Notes: generated from the letters alone by a model not told the origin. A stretch of DNA of 64,000 nt from an uncultured Ruminococcus sp. (GCA_902765855.1 CACXBF010000003.1:1-64000), one strand, 5' to 3'; positions 51,735 to 60,011 are shown, counted from the stretch's first letter. Numbers and translations: made by a program.

Positions 51735-52130
51735 ATGAGCATATTTTCAGAACGACTAAAAGATTGCAGGAAACGATGTGGTTTTACACAAAGGGAGCTT
51801 GCTAATAAATTAGGTGTGGCATCTTCAGCAGTAGGAATGTATGAGCAGGGCAGGAGAGAGCCTGATAGTACAATGCTCTTAAAAATCTGTGCTGTACTAA
51901 ATACTACTACAGATTATCTTCTTGGCTTAGATGATGGTAAGTCTTTAAACCAAAATGAAAATCGTGATGTTAGTGAGGTTATAGATGAATTTACTGAAAT
52001 GCTTGCTAATCAGAGTGGTCTTATGTTTGACGGAGAACCGATGACTGACGATGACAGGCGAAAGATTATTGACGCAATAAAGGTTGCCGCCGCCGTTGCG
52101 GTAAATAGTCGGAATAGAAACGGAGGTTAG
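51735..52130 (+). CDS. XRE family transcriptional regulator
   Basis: A 131-residue repressor-like protein. The N-terminal Cro/CI helix-turn-helix is textbook (ERLKDCRKRCGFTQRELAN, VASSAVGMYEQGRREPD, TDYLLG). The C-terminal half is acidic with ATG 51735 set by GAGAGGTG. The ImmA/IrrE peptidase gene starts 2 bases after it, a pairing in which the peptidase inactivates the repressor on a signal such as DNA damage (ICEBs1 ImmR/ImmA). An operator-like palindrome sits in its own promoter. Confidence 0.93.
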   Translation: MSIFSERLKDCRKRCGFTQRELANKLGVASSAVGMYEQGRREPDSTMLLKICAVLNTTTDYLLGLDDGKSLNQNENRDVSEVIDEFTEMLANQSGLMFDGEPMTDDDRRKIIDAIKVAAAVAVNSRNRNGG

Positions 52131-52132
52131 AT

Positions 52133-52567
52133 ATGGAGAATATTGAAAGAATTACCTCTAATCTTGTTCAAAAATATAATACTAATTCGCCGTTTGAACT
52201 TTGCGATTATCTCGGCGTTAATGTTATATATCAGGAATTACCTGATTGTGTTCGCGGCTTTTTTATAAAGATTTTGAAAAGCTTTGTTGTTGTGATAAAT
52301 AATACCGTTGATGAAGATGAAGCAAAAGTAGTATGTGCTCACGAACTTGGACATATAATTTTACATAGCGAAACAAATTCAATCAGCCTTAATAGCAGAA
52401 CTTATCTTTGCACATCAAAATATGAGCGTGAAGCGGATTTGTTCGCAGTTAATCTTCTTTTACAAGGCGAAATTTTTCCGACAGATGATAACCTTAGTGC
52501 TGAGGAAATTTCAAGAATCACACATATACCATTAAAACTTATTATGCTGAAATATTTTCCTGAGTAA
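52133..52567 (+). CDS. ImmA/IrrE family metallopeptidase
   Basis: A 144-residue zinc peptidase with the H70-E-L-G-H74 motif (VVCAHELGHIIL) and the downstream EREADLFAVNLL glutamate ligand. In known pairs this protease cleaves the neighbouring XRE repressor to release its genes. The start is 2 bases after the XRE stop with GGAGG overlapping the end of that gene, so expression is coupled. No integrase or conjugation genes are nearby, so the released target would be this locus or a distant one. Confidence 0.92.
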   Translation: MENIERITSNLVQKYNTNSPFELCDYLGVNVIYQELPDCVRGFFIKILKSFVVVINNTVDEDEAKVVCAHELGHIILHSETNSISLNSRTYLCTSKYEREADLFAVNLLLQGEIFPTDDNLSAEEISRITHIPLKLIMLKYFPE

Positions 52568-52590
52568 TTTATTGCTTGGAGGTGGGTGTT

Positions 52591-53076
52591 ATGAAATATT
52601 TTATAATTCGTGATAATTCTGATGTTGATTCACGACTTGCTATATTTGATTCCAATGGCAATGAAATTTTTAAGGTTTCCGGCGAAAATTCGGGCAATAA
52701 TCAGAAAATGGAAATCTCAAATATGAATGGCGAAGAGTTTGTCGCAATAACCTCATCTCCGTTTGCATTTCCACATTTTAGGGTAAGGATTGGCAGGAAA
52801 AGAATTATATTTATAATGACACCTCAGGCAAAATCGCCTATGGCAATCTATGGAGCAAGTGCATATTTTGACGGAGTATTATTGACAGGAGATTATACGC
52901 TTACAGACCATGGCAAAAATATTGTTGCTGCTCAAAAGCATAGCTGGTGTAAGCTTGGCGAATGCCACGAGCTTGAAATTTTAAACGAGGATTATACATT
53001 GCTTAGTCTTGCAGTATCATCAGCTATTAGTATCTATTATGGAATTTATGACGAAAATAACGCTGTTCCGATATAA
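52591..53076 (+). CDS. LURP-one-related (tubby-like fold) protein
   Basis: A 161-residue beta-rich protein. It starts MKYFIIRDNSDVDSRLAIFD, followed by strand repeats (GNEIFKVSGEN, GKRI-like) and a helix near the C-terminus (LLSLAVSSAISIYYGIY), the layout of LURP-one-related/phospholipid scramblase-like domains. ATG 52591 has GGAGGTGGG in front. It follows the ImmA/IrrE gene by 23 bases and is probably the third gene of that operon. Its molecular role is unknown; membrane-lipid association is known for some relatives. Confidence 0.7.
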   Translation: MKYFIIRDNSDVDSRLAIFDSNGNEIFKVSGENSGNNQKMEISNMNGEEFVAITSSPFAFPHFRVRIGRKRIIFIMTPQAKSPMAIYGASAYFDGVLLTGDYTLTDHGKNIVAAQKHSWCKLGECHELEILNEDYTLLSLAVSSAISIYYGIYDENNAVPI

Positions 53077-53099
53077 ATTTTCTGCATAAAAAAAGACAG

Positions 53100-53132
53100 C
53101 CCCTCATACATTGTAAAAAAGTGTATGAGGGG
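53100..53132 (+). terminator. Hairpin that holds the ribosome site of the next gene
   Basis: A perfect 11-bp stem CCCCTCATACA/TGTATGAGGGG with an 11-base loop and a T-rich tail. The GAGGGG of the right arm is also the best Shine-Dalgarno sequence for the ATG at 53141. Confidence 0.75.
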
Positions 53133-53140
53133 TTGATTTT

Positions 53141-53401
53141 ATGCCGTGGTGGGCTATTTTATTGGTATGTGGTGGAGTATTTTTAGCATTGGTTGCTATA
53201 CGGAAGATTATGAAGTCGAAGCACCCTATCCGTTCGGCTCTTTTGGGCTTGCTTTTAGGTCCTGCGTGTATGCTTGTGATAAATATAATTTCTATTTTTA
53301 CAAGTGTAAGCATACCTATAAGCCCGCTTTCTCTCGGAATTTCATCTACTCTTGGTATTCCAGGGGTTACAGCTATGCTACTACTTCAACTGATATGTTA
53401 A
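53141..53401 (+). CDS. BofA-like sigma-K processing inhibitor
   Basis: An 86-residue membrane protein with three hydrophobic segments. The C-terminal part, RSALLGLLLGPACMLVINII then ISPLSLGISSTLGIPGVTAML, has the NP/SP-hydrophobic-GIPG pattern of BofA. In Bacillus BofA holds the SpoIVFB protease inactive until the SpoIVB signal arrives; spoIVB is 17 kb to the left here. The ATG is only 8 bases after a hairpin that contains its GAGGGG ribosome site. It converges with the DUF4364 gene. Confidence 0.72.
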   Translation: MPWWAILLVCGGVFLALVAIRKIMKSKHPIRSALLGLLLGPACMLVINIISIFTSVSIPISPLSLGISSTLGIPGVTAMLLLQLIC

Positions 53402-53409
53402 AAGTAAGT

Positions 53410-54006
53410 TTATTTTGCTATCAGCTTATCAAGAGAATCTTTTATCATTTCACGATTTTCTGTGAGAGCGGCAAGCAAAACAGTATAAATATATTGTGGG
53501 TCGTTATAGAATGAGCGTTTGATTAGATTAACCTGTGAATAATCAGGCATAAATACTGTAAAGCTCATAAGCGTCATACTTCCGTCTGTAATTGAGAAGG
53601 AAACATTATATCCGCCGTTTTCAAGCTTTTCAACCTTAACGGGGTTTTCTTTTTGAAGTTTTTGTTTGGCAAGAAGCGATATGCAGGCAGAAAGTGCCTT
53701 ATCTCTTGTTGTGAATGGTAATGTAGTATCAAGCTGATTTGCAATCATTTTTCCTCTGCCGGTAAGAATATAATAATCCTTCTTATTCTCAAATTCTGCA
53801 ATATTTCCGCTCTGGAGGAGGTCATACATTGCATCGTTTGTTTCAAAATAGTTGGCAAGGCCATTATTTACTATGACAGAAACAATATCGTCTTTTTTAA
53901 GTGGTCTGTTTGCTGAGTTTATAAGATAGCAGATAAGGATACATATATCGCTTTTATTTCGTAGACCACCTGGCTCTATTCCGCCTGTAAATGCGTCAAA
54001 ATCCAT
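53410..54006 (-). CDS. DUF4364 family protein
   Basis: A 198-residue protein recognised as DUF4364, a clostridial family. Residues 20-95 form a winged-helix-like N-terminal domain (ILICYLINSANRPLKKDDIVSVI, NDAMYDLLQSGNI, YYILTGRGKMIANQL) and the C-terminal half is a beta-rich domain (GGYNVSFSITDGSMTLMSFTVFM). This suggests a transcription factor, possibly for sporulation or housekeeping; no target is known. It stops 8 bases past the BofA-like gene in convergent orientation. Confidence 0.83.
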   Translation of the reverse strand: MDFDAFTGGIEPGGLRNKSDICILICYLINSANRPLKKDDIVSVIVNNGLANYFETNDAMYDLLQSGNIAEFENKKDYYILTGRGKMIANQLDTTLPFTTRDKALSACISLLAKQKLQKENPVKVEKLENGGYNVSFSITDGSMTLMSFTVFMPDYSQVNLIKRSFYNDPQYIYTVLLAALTENREMIKDSLDKLIAK

Positions 54007-54270
54007 AGTTTACACCTCGTGATATATACTTAAAATTTGATTTTATATATTTTGTAGATATAACAATCATATTATAGCATATTTTGGGTGAAATTTGAAA
54101 TAGTTTAAAGAATTTTTTAAAAAATATACTTTTAGTTACGATATAATATAATTTTATCTAAAGATTAATAAATTTATTGAAAAAATTCAGTATAAGCGAT
54201 ATAATTCTTTTATTAATGATAATTTGATGTTTATATCTTTACGGAAATTTAAATATAGGAATGATTGATG

Positions 54271-54438
54271 ATGAAAAAGGTACTAAAATATACTGCGATA
54301 TTTTTGCTTAATTTTTTTATGAGCTTTATATATTGGTTTTGGCAACTTGTTATGAGCTTTGCAACGGGTTTAGGTGATTTTACATATTCATCAAAAGAAG
54401 CATATATATATATGCACCAGCAAGGTCTTATTATATGA
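54271..54438 (+). CDS. Small membrane protein 1 of a three-gene set
   Basis: A 55-residue frame from ATG 54271 (or 54268) after ATAGGA. It has one hydrophobic segment (YTAIFLLNFFMSFIYWFWQLV) and a polar C-terminus. Its stop TGA overlaps the ATG of the next small gene at 54435 (ATGA), a strong sign of coupled translation. No family is recognised. The 260 bases before it are AT-rich and hold the presumed promoter. Confidence 0.5.
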   Translation: MKKVLKYTAIFLLNFFMSFIYWFWQLVMSFATGLGDFTYSSKEAYIYMHQQGLII

Positions 54439-54629
54439 TGTATTTGATTTTAGTTTTTTATATTATAATTGTTGTTTTAATTAATGTATGTATTTTAAAT
54501 GGTTGGCTTCGTAAGAAATATGAAATTGATATAATGAAGTATACTATATTAGCAATACTTGGATTTAATATACTTTTTATAATGTGGTTTGCTCAGTATA
54601 TTTTAGCAGTGTGTTTTAACATATATTAA
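54435..54629 (+). CDS. Small membrane protein 2
   Basis: A 64-residue protein with two hydrophobic segments (LILVFYIIIVVLINVCIL and ILAILGFNILFIMWFAQYILAV) separated by a charged loop (RKKYEIDIMK). It starts inside the stop of the previous gene and is followed after 19 bases, with GGAGAAA between, by the third gene. It has no recognised family. Confidence 0.55.
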   Translation: MMYLILVFYIIIVVLINVCILNGWLRKKYEIDIMKYTILAILGFNILFIMWFAQYILAVCFNIY

Positions 54630-54648
54630 AAATTTATGGAGAAAAATT

Positions 54649-54984
54649 ATGAAAGAAAAAATGAAAATTTTTAAAGAAATTATAATTTTAACAATTATAA
54701 ATACAGTTTTAATTTCAATTATTTCAGGTCTTGGCAGAATTATTGTGCTGAATATTATGCAAAATCTTGATAGTACGAATGATATGAGAAGTACATATAT
54801 TAAATATTTCAATATCTCATTGATACTAATTGGCATATTATTTATAATTACTTTAATAGTAAATATGAAAGTATATATTAAGAATAGAGAAAATATTAGC
54901 ATGAGTTTTTGGAAAGTATTTTTATATAATACAATAATTTCTTCAGCGCCATTTATTTTACCAACAATTTTTTGGATTCCATAA
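54649..54984 (+). CDS. Small membrane protein 3
   Basis: A 111-residue protein with three hydrophobic segments (IILTIINTVLISIISGLG, ISLILIGILFIITLIVNM, VFLYNTIISSAPFILPTIF) joined by charged loops. GGAGAAA precedes the ATG. With the two genes before it, it forms a compact operon of tiny membrane proteins. The extreme AT content and lack of known family suggest accessory DNA or a fast-evolving function such as bacteriocin immunity; that is only a guess. Confidence 0.58.
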   Translation: MKEKMKIFKEIIILTIINTVLISIISGLGRIIVLNIMQNLDSTNDMRSTYIKYFNISLILIGILFIITLIVNMKVYIKNRENISMSFWKVFLYNTIISSAPFILPTIFWIP

Positions 54985-55166
54985 AATAGAATTTTAAAAG
55001 AAATTTTAATTATCTTTTTTATGTATTATTTGATTTTTTACGGCATATATGGTAAAATAAATCTATATAAAATCAATGCCTTGTATTCAACTGTATAGCG
55101 GTTATTTCATATCGAGGTGTATTGCTTGATATGAAATGAATGTTATCCTGATTGTGAGGTGAGAAT

Positions 55167-55607
55167 ATGGAAGAGCAAATGCCTTGGATTTGGCTATGTA
55201 TTATTATCTGTTCATGCTTTATTGAGTTTATTACATCTGTTCAGTTGACAGCTATCTGGATGGCTTTAGGTGGCGTCGCCGCTATTATTGCAGAATTTTG
55301 CGGCGCGCCGATTTACTTGCAGATTATAATTTTCTTAGTGGTAACGGCTGTTGCGATTATACTTACGAGACCGCTTGCCAAAAAGCTAATGAAATTTGAA
55401 AAAACAGCAACAAATGCAGATATGTTTATCGGAAAAACGGGTACGGTTCTTACGCAGATAAATGGCAGAAAAGAAGTCGGCAGAGTAAAGGTTATGGGCG
55501 ATGTATGGAGTGCTGTCGCAGATAATGATGAAATTATTCCCGAAAATACAGAGGTTCATATTAAAAGCATAGAGGGAGTAAAGCTAATTGTAGAAACTAA
55601 AAAATAA
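55167..55607 (+). CDS. NfeD family membrane protein
   Basis: A 146-residue short NfeD-like protein: two or three N-terminal membrane segments (WIWLCIIICSCFIEFIT, LGGVAAIIAEFCGAPIYLQIIIFLVVTAVAIILT) and a C-terminal OB-fold domain (FIGKTGTVLTQINGRKEVGRVKVMGDVWSAVA). NfeD proteins work with SPFH/flotillin-like partners in organising membranes. The stomatin-like gene follows 25 bases later, the standard pairing. The ATG has GTGAGG upstream. Confidence 0.9.
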   Translation: MEEQMPWIWLCIIICSCFIEFITSVQLTAIWMALGGVAAIIAEFCGAPIYLQIIIFLVVTAVAIILTRPLAKKLMKFEKTATNADMFIGKTGTVLTQINGRKEVGRVKVMGDVWSAVADNDEIIPENTEVHIKSIEGVKLIVETKK

Positions 55608-55632
55608 TAAATTTTAAGAAAGAAGTGTTATT

Positions 55633-56595
55633 ATGCAACCTATAGGTTGGGTACTTTTGATTCTTGCAGCTATCATAATTCTTATTATTGTAAAAAACTT
55701 TCAGATTGTTCCGCAGTCACACGCATATGTTATAGAAAGACTTGGAGCTTATAAGACCACATGGTCAACAGGTTTACACTTAAAAATTCCTTTTATCGAG
55801 AGAATTGCTAAAAAAGTTTCCTTAAAAGAGCAGGTCGTAGATTTTCCACCTCAGCCTGTTATTACCCGTGATAATGTAACAATGCAGATTGATACTGTTG
55901 TTTACTTCTATATCACAGACCCTAAACTTTATGCTTATGGTGTTGAAAGCCCTATCGCAGCTATTGAAAATCTTACTGCAACAACTCTCCGTAACATCAT
56001 TGGCGACCTTGAACTTGATAATACTCTTACTTCAAGAGATGTTATCAACACTAAGATTCAGGTTATCCTCGATGAAGCAACAGACGCTTGGGGCATTAAA
56101 GTTAAGCGTGTTGAGCTTAAAAATATTCTTCCGCCGAGAGAAATTCAAGCTGCTATGGAAAAGCAGATGAAGGCAGAGCGTGAAAGAAGAGCAAAGATTC
56201 TTGACGCAGAAGGCGATAAGCGTTCTCAGATTCTTGTTTCAGAGGGCTTAAAGGAATCTGCTATCCTCAAGGCTGACGCTATCAAGGAGAGTAAGATTCG
56301 TGAGGCACAGGGTGAAGCTGAGGCTATTATGACAGTTCAAAAAGCCTATGCTGACAGCTTGAAGATGTTGAACGAGGCTTCTCCGACAGATAAGGTTATC
56401 GCACTTAAGAGTCTTGAAGCTTTTGAAAAAGCCGCCGACGGCAGAGCAACAAAGATTATTATTCCGTCCGAGATTCAATCTATGGCAACTCTTGCCGCAA
56501 CATTGAAAGAAATGGTTTCGGATAAAAATATAGATATTTCCCCGAAGTCTGAAAAGCCTAAACAACAGATTCAGACAACTGAAACAAATAACTGA
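55633..56595 (+). CDS. SPFH/band 7 (stomatin-like, QmcA) protein
   Basis: A 320-residue membrane-anchored SPFH protein: one N-terminal hydrophobic segment (GWVLLILAAIIILIIVKNF), the band 7 domain from IVPQSHAYVIERLGAYK to about residue 190, and a long charged coiled coil (EKQMKAERERRAKILDAEGDKR to EAQGEAEAIMTVQKAY). It is expected to form ring oligomers that gate or protect membrane proteases together with NfeD. AAGAAAG precedes the ATG. Codon choice is biased to preferred synonyms, suggesting good expression. Confidence 0.93.
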   Translation: MQPIGWVLLILAAIIILIIVKNFQIVPQSHAYVIERLGAYKTTWSTGLHLKIPFIERIAKKVSLKEQVVDFPPQPVITRDNVTMQIDTVVYFYITDPKLYAYGVESPIAAIENLTATTLRNIIGDLELDNTLTSRDVINTKIQVILDEATDAWGIKVKRVELKNILPPREIQAAMEKQMKAERERRAKILDAEGDKRSQILVSEGLKESAILKADAIKESKIREAQGEAEAIMTVQKAYADSLKMLNEASPTDKVIALKSLEAFEKAADGRATKIIIPSEIQSMATLAATLKEMVSDKNIDISPKSEKPKQQIQTTETNN

Positions 56596-56615
56596 AAAAC
56601 TAATTCTCGGAGGTT

Positions 56616-56690
56616 ATGACAATGCACTTTACATTGCGTGAAAATTCAATTTTTGGCGTAGGGTGTATAAGTGTATTCAAAAACAGATGA
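56616..56690 (+). CDS. Possible 24-residue microprotein after the SPFH gene
   Basis: ATG 56616 follows CGGAGG with a short 3-base gap; a second in-frame ATG at 56622 has ideal spacing. The peptide is MTMHFTLRENSIFGVGCISV then FKNR. A perfect hairpin starts 6 bases after the stop. It could be a third product of the nfeD-SPFH operon or a chance frame with a good ribosome site. Confidence 0.35.
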   Translation: MTMHFTLRENSIFGVGCISVFKNR

Positions 56691-56695
56691 CAACT

Positions 56696-56722
56696 AAGGC
56701 TGTGGAGCATATCCACAGCCTT
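56696..56722 (+). terminator. Terminator of the NfeD/SPFH operon
   Basis: A perfect 11-bp stem AAGGCTGTGGA/TCCACAGCCTT with a 5-base loop, followed by TGTGTTGTTTATTG. Confidence 0.8.
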
Positions 56723-56780
56723 GTGTTGTTTATTGTTAATATTATTTTGTCGTGAATTGAAACTTTAAGGAGAATATAGT

Positions 56781-57251
56781 ATGATTACACTAAAAAAAGT
56801 TGAGTTAGCAGATAAAGATAAATTTTGGAATATATTTCAAAAGTATTGCTATGAAATGTCAGCGTTTTATGATATGGATTTAGATTCAAATGGTAATTAT
56901 GAATATGAATACTTCGATGCATATTTTGAGGAAAATAGTAGAATTGCTAATTTTATTTTTGATGATAAAGCCTTGATAGGTTTTGTTATGATAAACAAGC
57001 ATTCGTGTCTAAATGAGGTAATAGATTATTCAATAGCAGAATTTACTATATTTCCAAAGTATAGAAAAAATCATTATGCTATAAAATCAATCTGTCGTAT
57101 TTTTGAATCATATCTTGGCAGATGGGAGATTAAATTCAGTAATTATAATATACCGGCAAAAGCCCTTTGGCTAAAGGCAACAAAAAATTTTGTACCTCAA
57201 ATATCGTCATTTGATGAAACTGAGACAGTGTTATCATTTGTTGTAAAGTGA
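56781..57251 (+). CDS. GNAT family N-acetyltransferase (probable)
   Basis: A 156-residue protein with the GNAT outline: ITLKKVELADKDKFWNIF at the start, central strands with ALIGFVMINKH, the AEFTIFPKYRKNHYAIKSICRIF segment in place of the acetyl-CoA binding loop, and a C-terminal strand. The canonical Q/RxxGxG/A loop is replaced by YRKNHYAI, as in a divergent subgroup, so cofactor binding is likely but not certain. TAAGGAG precedes the ATG. It appears monocistronic. Confidence 0.75.
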   Translation: MITLKKVELADKDKFWNIFQKYCYEMSAFYDMDLDSNGNYEYEYFDAYFEENSRIANFIFDDKALIGFVMINKHSCLNEVIDYSIAEFTIFPKYRKNHYAIKSICRIFESYLGRWEIKFSNYNIPAKALWLKATKNFVPQISSFDETETVLSFVVK

Positions 57252-57381
57252 TAAATCCCAATTTAGATTTTCGGTATGGTTTTGCTATGATAAATAATTA
57301 TTTGTAGCTTCATTGAAAAATATAATTTTATGATAATATCTATCTGTACAAATAGTAACTTGTAAGGAGGATATGTTATTT

Positions 57382-57555
57382 ATGTTTAAAAATTTTTTTA
57401 AAAAGATAAAAGGAAGCAAATTAACGGCAGTATTATCTATTGTAATGATAGTATCAAGTATTGTGAGTATTATATGTGGATATTATGTTGTGTCAAGCGT
57501 TGTTAATCTGATATTATGGATATTAGTACTTATATGCAGTATAAAAGGTTGGTAA
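57382..57555 (+). CDS. Small membrane protein
   Basis: A 57-residue protein: a basic start (MFKNFFKKIKGSK) and two hydrophobic segments (AVLSIVMIVSSIVSIICGYYVV and VVNLILWILVLICSI). ATG 57382 is 11 bases after AAGGAGG; the earlier ATG at 57373 is too close to it. No family is known. Confidence 0.55.
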   Translation: MFKNFFKKIKGSKLTAVLSIVMIVSSIVSIICGYYVVSSVVNLILWILVLICSIKGW

Positions 57556-57615
57556 ATTACAATTTGTATAATAAAAAGAAGATGAATTAGAATGTAAGAA
57601 AATAAAAGATTTACT

Positions 57616-57939
57616 TTGAGAAATCAGCAAGAGGAACTTGATAATTTCACAGACGAGGATATAATTGATTTTCTCGAAAATCTTTATAGCGATTGGAACG
57701 AATTTATAGTATTGTCGGCAGAAGATGTTCCGATAGACAGTGTTTCTTTTGTACAGGCATTTTGGAATGATGATATATTACATATGGAAATAGGCGTATT
57801 AACAGAGGAAAATCCAAAGCTTGCTCTTTATGAAAGCGATATGCCTATGGAAGATGGCAGAAAATTATTCTTAGATTTCTTCCATGGAAAATGGAGCGGA
57901 AATAATGATGAGTTTTCACTTTGCGAAATGCAGCCTTGA
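57616..57939 (+). CDS. Uncharacterised acidic protein
   Basis: An acidic soluble protein of about 107 residues if started at TTG 57616, for which no clear ribosome site is visible. It begins QQEELDNFTDEDIIDFLENL and includes VLSAEDVPIDSVSFVQAFW and EDGRKLFLDFFHGKW. The style recalls small immunity-type or Imm-like proteins, but no family is assigned. The purine operon starts 35 bases after it; an upstream frameshift or missing 5' end cannot be excluded. Confidence 0.5.
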   Translation: MRNQQEELDNFTDEDIIDFLENLYSDWNEFIVLSAEDVPIDSVSFVQAFWNDDILHMEIGVLTEENPKLALYESDMPMEDGRKLFLDFFHGKWSGNNDEFSLCEMQP

Positions 57940-57974
57940 TAAATCATAAATTATTAAAAAGGGGATAGATTAAA

Positions 57975-58493
57975 ATGTCAGAAAAGAAAAAAGTAGCTAT
58001 TATTATGGGAAGCGACAGCGATTTTCCAACAGTTTCAGGAGCAATTAAGACTCTTGATTCTTTCGGAGTTCCGTTTGAGGTTCATGTAATGTCTGCACAC
58101 CGTACACCTGAGGCTGCGGAGAATTTCTCTAAAACAGCTAAGGCAAATGGTTTTGGTGTAATTATTTCAGCAGCAGGTAAGGCAGCACATCTTGGCGGAG
58201 TTCTTGCGGCTAATACTACACTTCCTGTAATCGGTATTCCGATAAAGTCCTCAACTCTTGACGGACTTGACGCACTTCTCGCAACTGTTCAGATGCCTTC
58301 TGGTATTCCTGTTGCAACAGTAGCTATTGACGGTGCTGCAAATGCTGCAATCCTCGCTGTACAGATGCTTGCACTTTCTGATGATGAGCTTGCTAAAAAG
58401 CTTGAGGACGAGAAGGTCAAGATGAAGAATGGCGTAGAGGCTAAGGACAAGGCTATTCAAGATAAGGTTAAGGAACTTTTGGGCAAAAATTAA
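57975..58493 (+). CDS. purE: N5-carboxyaminoimidazole ribonucleotide mutase (PurE)
   Basis: Moves the carboxylate of N5-CAIR to give CAIR, step 6 of purine synthesis. 172 residues with the class I PurE signature IIMGSDSDFPTVSGAIK, the SAHRTPE loop, and AAGKAAHLGG; the C-terminal helix (KKLEDEKVKMKNG) is lysine-rich. Class I normally needs PurK, which is not in this window. GGGGAT precedes the ATG. It is the first gene of a purine operon, with purF after 39 bases. Confidence 0.96.
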   Translation: MSEKKKVAIIMGSDSDFPTVSGAIKTLDSFGVPFEVHVMSAHRTPEAAENFSKTAKANGFGVIISAAGKAAHLGGVLAANTTLPVIGIPIKSSTLDGLDALLATVQMPSGIPVATVAIDGAANAAILAVQMLALSDDELAKKLEDEKVKMKNGVEAKDKAIQDKVKELLGKN

Positions 58494-58532
58494 TTACTTT
58501 GATTCACCTTGAAATAAATAGGAGTTAAAATA

Positions 58533-59960
58533 ATGACAGATTTATTTATTGAGGATAAAATCCACGATGAATGTGGTGTGTTTGGTATTTTCGGAAATGA
58601 TGCAACTGATATTATTGACGAAACATATCTTGCACTTTATGCTTTACAGCACAGAGGAACTCTCGGTGCCGGTATTGCGATAAATGATAACGGCAATATG
58701 AGCGTTGTCAAGGGCTTTGGTGTTGTGCCGGAGGCTCTTCCCGAAAAGGAACTTTCAAGGCTTAAAAAGGCTAAAATTGCTCTTGGTCATGTCCGTCATA
58801 CAACGGCTTCTGTTGCAAACGACAGAACATCAATTCAGCCTCTTCTTATGAGATATGTCAATGGTCAGCTCTCACTTGCTCTTAATGGTGCTTTGACTAA
58901 TTATTCTGAGCTTAGAGAATATCTTCATCGTGGCGGTGCGATTTTCCAATCAAATAGTGATATTGAGGTTATCGCATATATCATAGCTCAAGAAAGACTT
59001 AAAACTGCAAGCATAGAAGAAGCTGTTCTGAATGCTATGGATAAAATTAAGGGTGCGTATTCAATGGTAATGATGGCACCATCACGCTTAATTGGTGTGC
59101 GTGATCCGAGAGGATTTAGACCACTTTGCATTGGTAAACTTGGTAAGAATTATATTATCACAAGTGAATCTTGCGTTTTCGATAGCCTTGGCGGAGAATT
59201 TGTAAGAGATGTCGAACCGGGCGAAATGGTTGTAATTGATGACGAGGGCGTACACAGCTATAAGAATAATTGCGGTGGTAAAACAAGCCTATGTCTTTTC
59301 GAGTTTGTATATTTCGCAAGACCTGATTCAGTTCTTGACGGTATGTGTGTAAATATTGCAAGACAGAGAGCGGGCATTGAGCTTGCTAAGGAACACCCTG
59401 TCGAGGCTGATATGGTATGTGCTGTTCCTGACTGCGGAATTGACGCCGCTATCGGTTATTCAATGCAATCAGGTATTCAATACGGCGTTGGACTTGTAAA
59501 GAACAGATTTATCGGCAGAGCCCACAACAATAGAAAGAAGCACGCTCAGTATAATTTGAGAATCAAGCTTAACGCTATGAAATCAAATGTTCAGGGCAAA
59601 AGAATTGTTCTCATTGATGATTCTATAGTTAAGGGTGAAACAAGTAAGCATATTGTTTCAATGCTAAAGAAAGCAGGAGCTAAGGAAGTTCATCTTAGAA
59701 TTTCTTCTCCACCATTTAAGTATCCTTGCTATTTTGGCACAGATATTGACAGCACAGATAATCTCATAGCTGCACATAAGAGCATTGATGAGATGTGTGC
59801 TGAAATCGGTGCAGATTCTCTTGGTTTCTTAAGCATAGACGGTTTGCATAGAATTGCTGATGAATGTAAGATTGATTTCTGCGACGCTTGTTTCAGCGGA
59901 AATTATCCAATAGAGGCTTCAAGACAATCACACGAGGATAAATATTCAAAGAAGCTCTAA
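58533..59960 (+). CDS. purF: Amidophosphoribosyltransferase
   Basis: The first committed enzyme of purine synthesis: PRPP plus glutamine to phosphoribosylamine. The 475 residues start with a propeptide of 13 residues; cleavage would expose catalytic Cys14 (HDE-CGVFGIFG). The N-terminal glutaminase domain is followed by the PRTase domain with the PRPP loop VLIDDSIVKGETS. C-terminal cysteines (ECKIDFCDACFSGNYPIE) together with CAVPDCG indicate the [4Fe-4S]-containing Bacillus type. TAGGAG precedes the ATG. Confidence 0.97.
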   Translation: MTDLFIEDKIHDECGVFGIFGNDATDIIDETYLALYALQHRGTLGAGIAINDNGNMSVVKGFGVVPEALPEKELSRLKKAKIALGHVRHTTASVANDRTSIQPLLMRYVNGQLSLALNGALTNYSELREYLHRGGAIFQSNSDIEVIAYIIAQERLKTASIEEAVLNAMDKIKGAYSMVMMAPSRLIGVRDPRGFRPLCIGKLGKNYIITSESCVFDSLGGEFVRDVEPGEMVVIDDEGVHSYKNNCGGKTSLCLFEFVYFARPDSVLDGMCVNIARQRAGIELAKEHPVEADMVCAVPDCGIDAAIGYSMQSGIQYGVGLVKNRFIGRAHNNRKKHAQYNLRIKLNAMKSNVQGKRIVLIDDSIVKGETSKHIVSMLKKAGAKEVHLRISSPPFKYPCYFGTDIDSTDNLIAAHKSIDEMCAEIGADSLGFLSIDGLHRIADECKIDFCDACFSGNYPIEASRQSHEDKYSKKL

Positions 59961-60011
59961 GCTAAAATTTGCTTGTTAAAATAATTTTAATATATTTTTC
60001 GGAGGTACAAT

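Noticed and set aside
57940-57974. Purine riboswitch before purE
   Set aside because: Only 35 bases separate purE from the preceding gene; the conserved purine-aptamer core is not present there.
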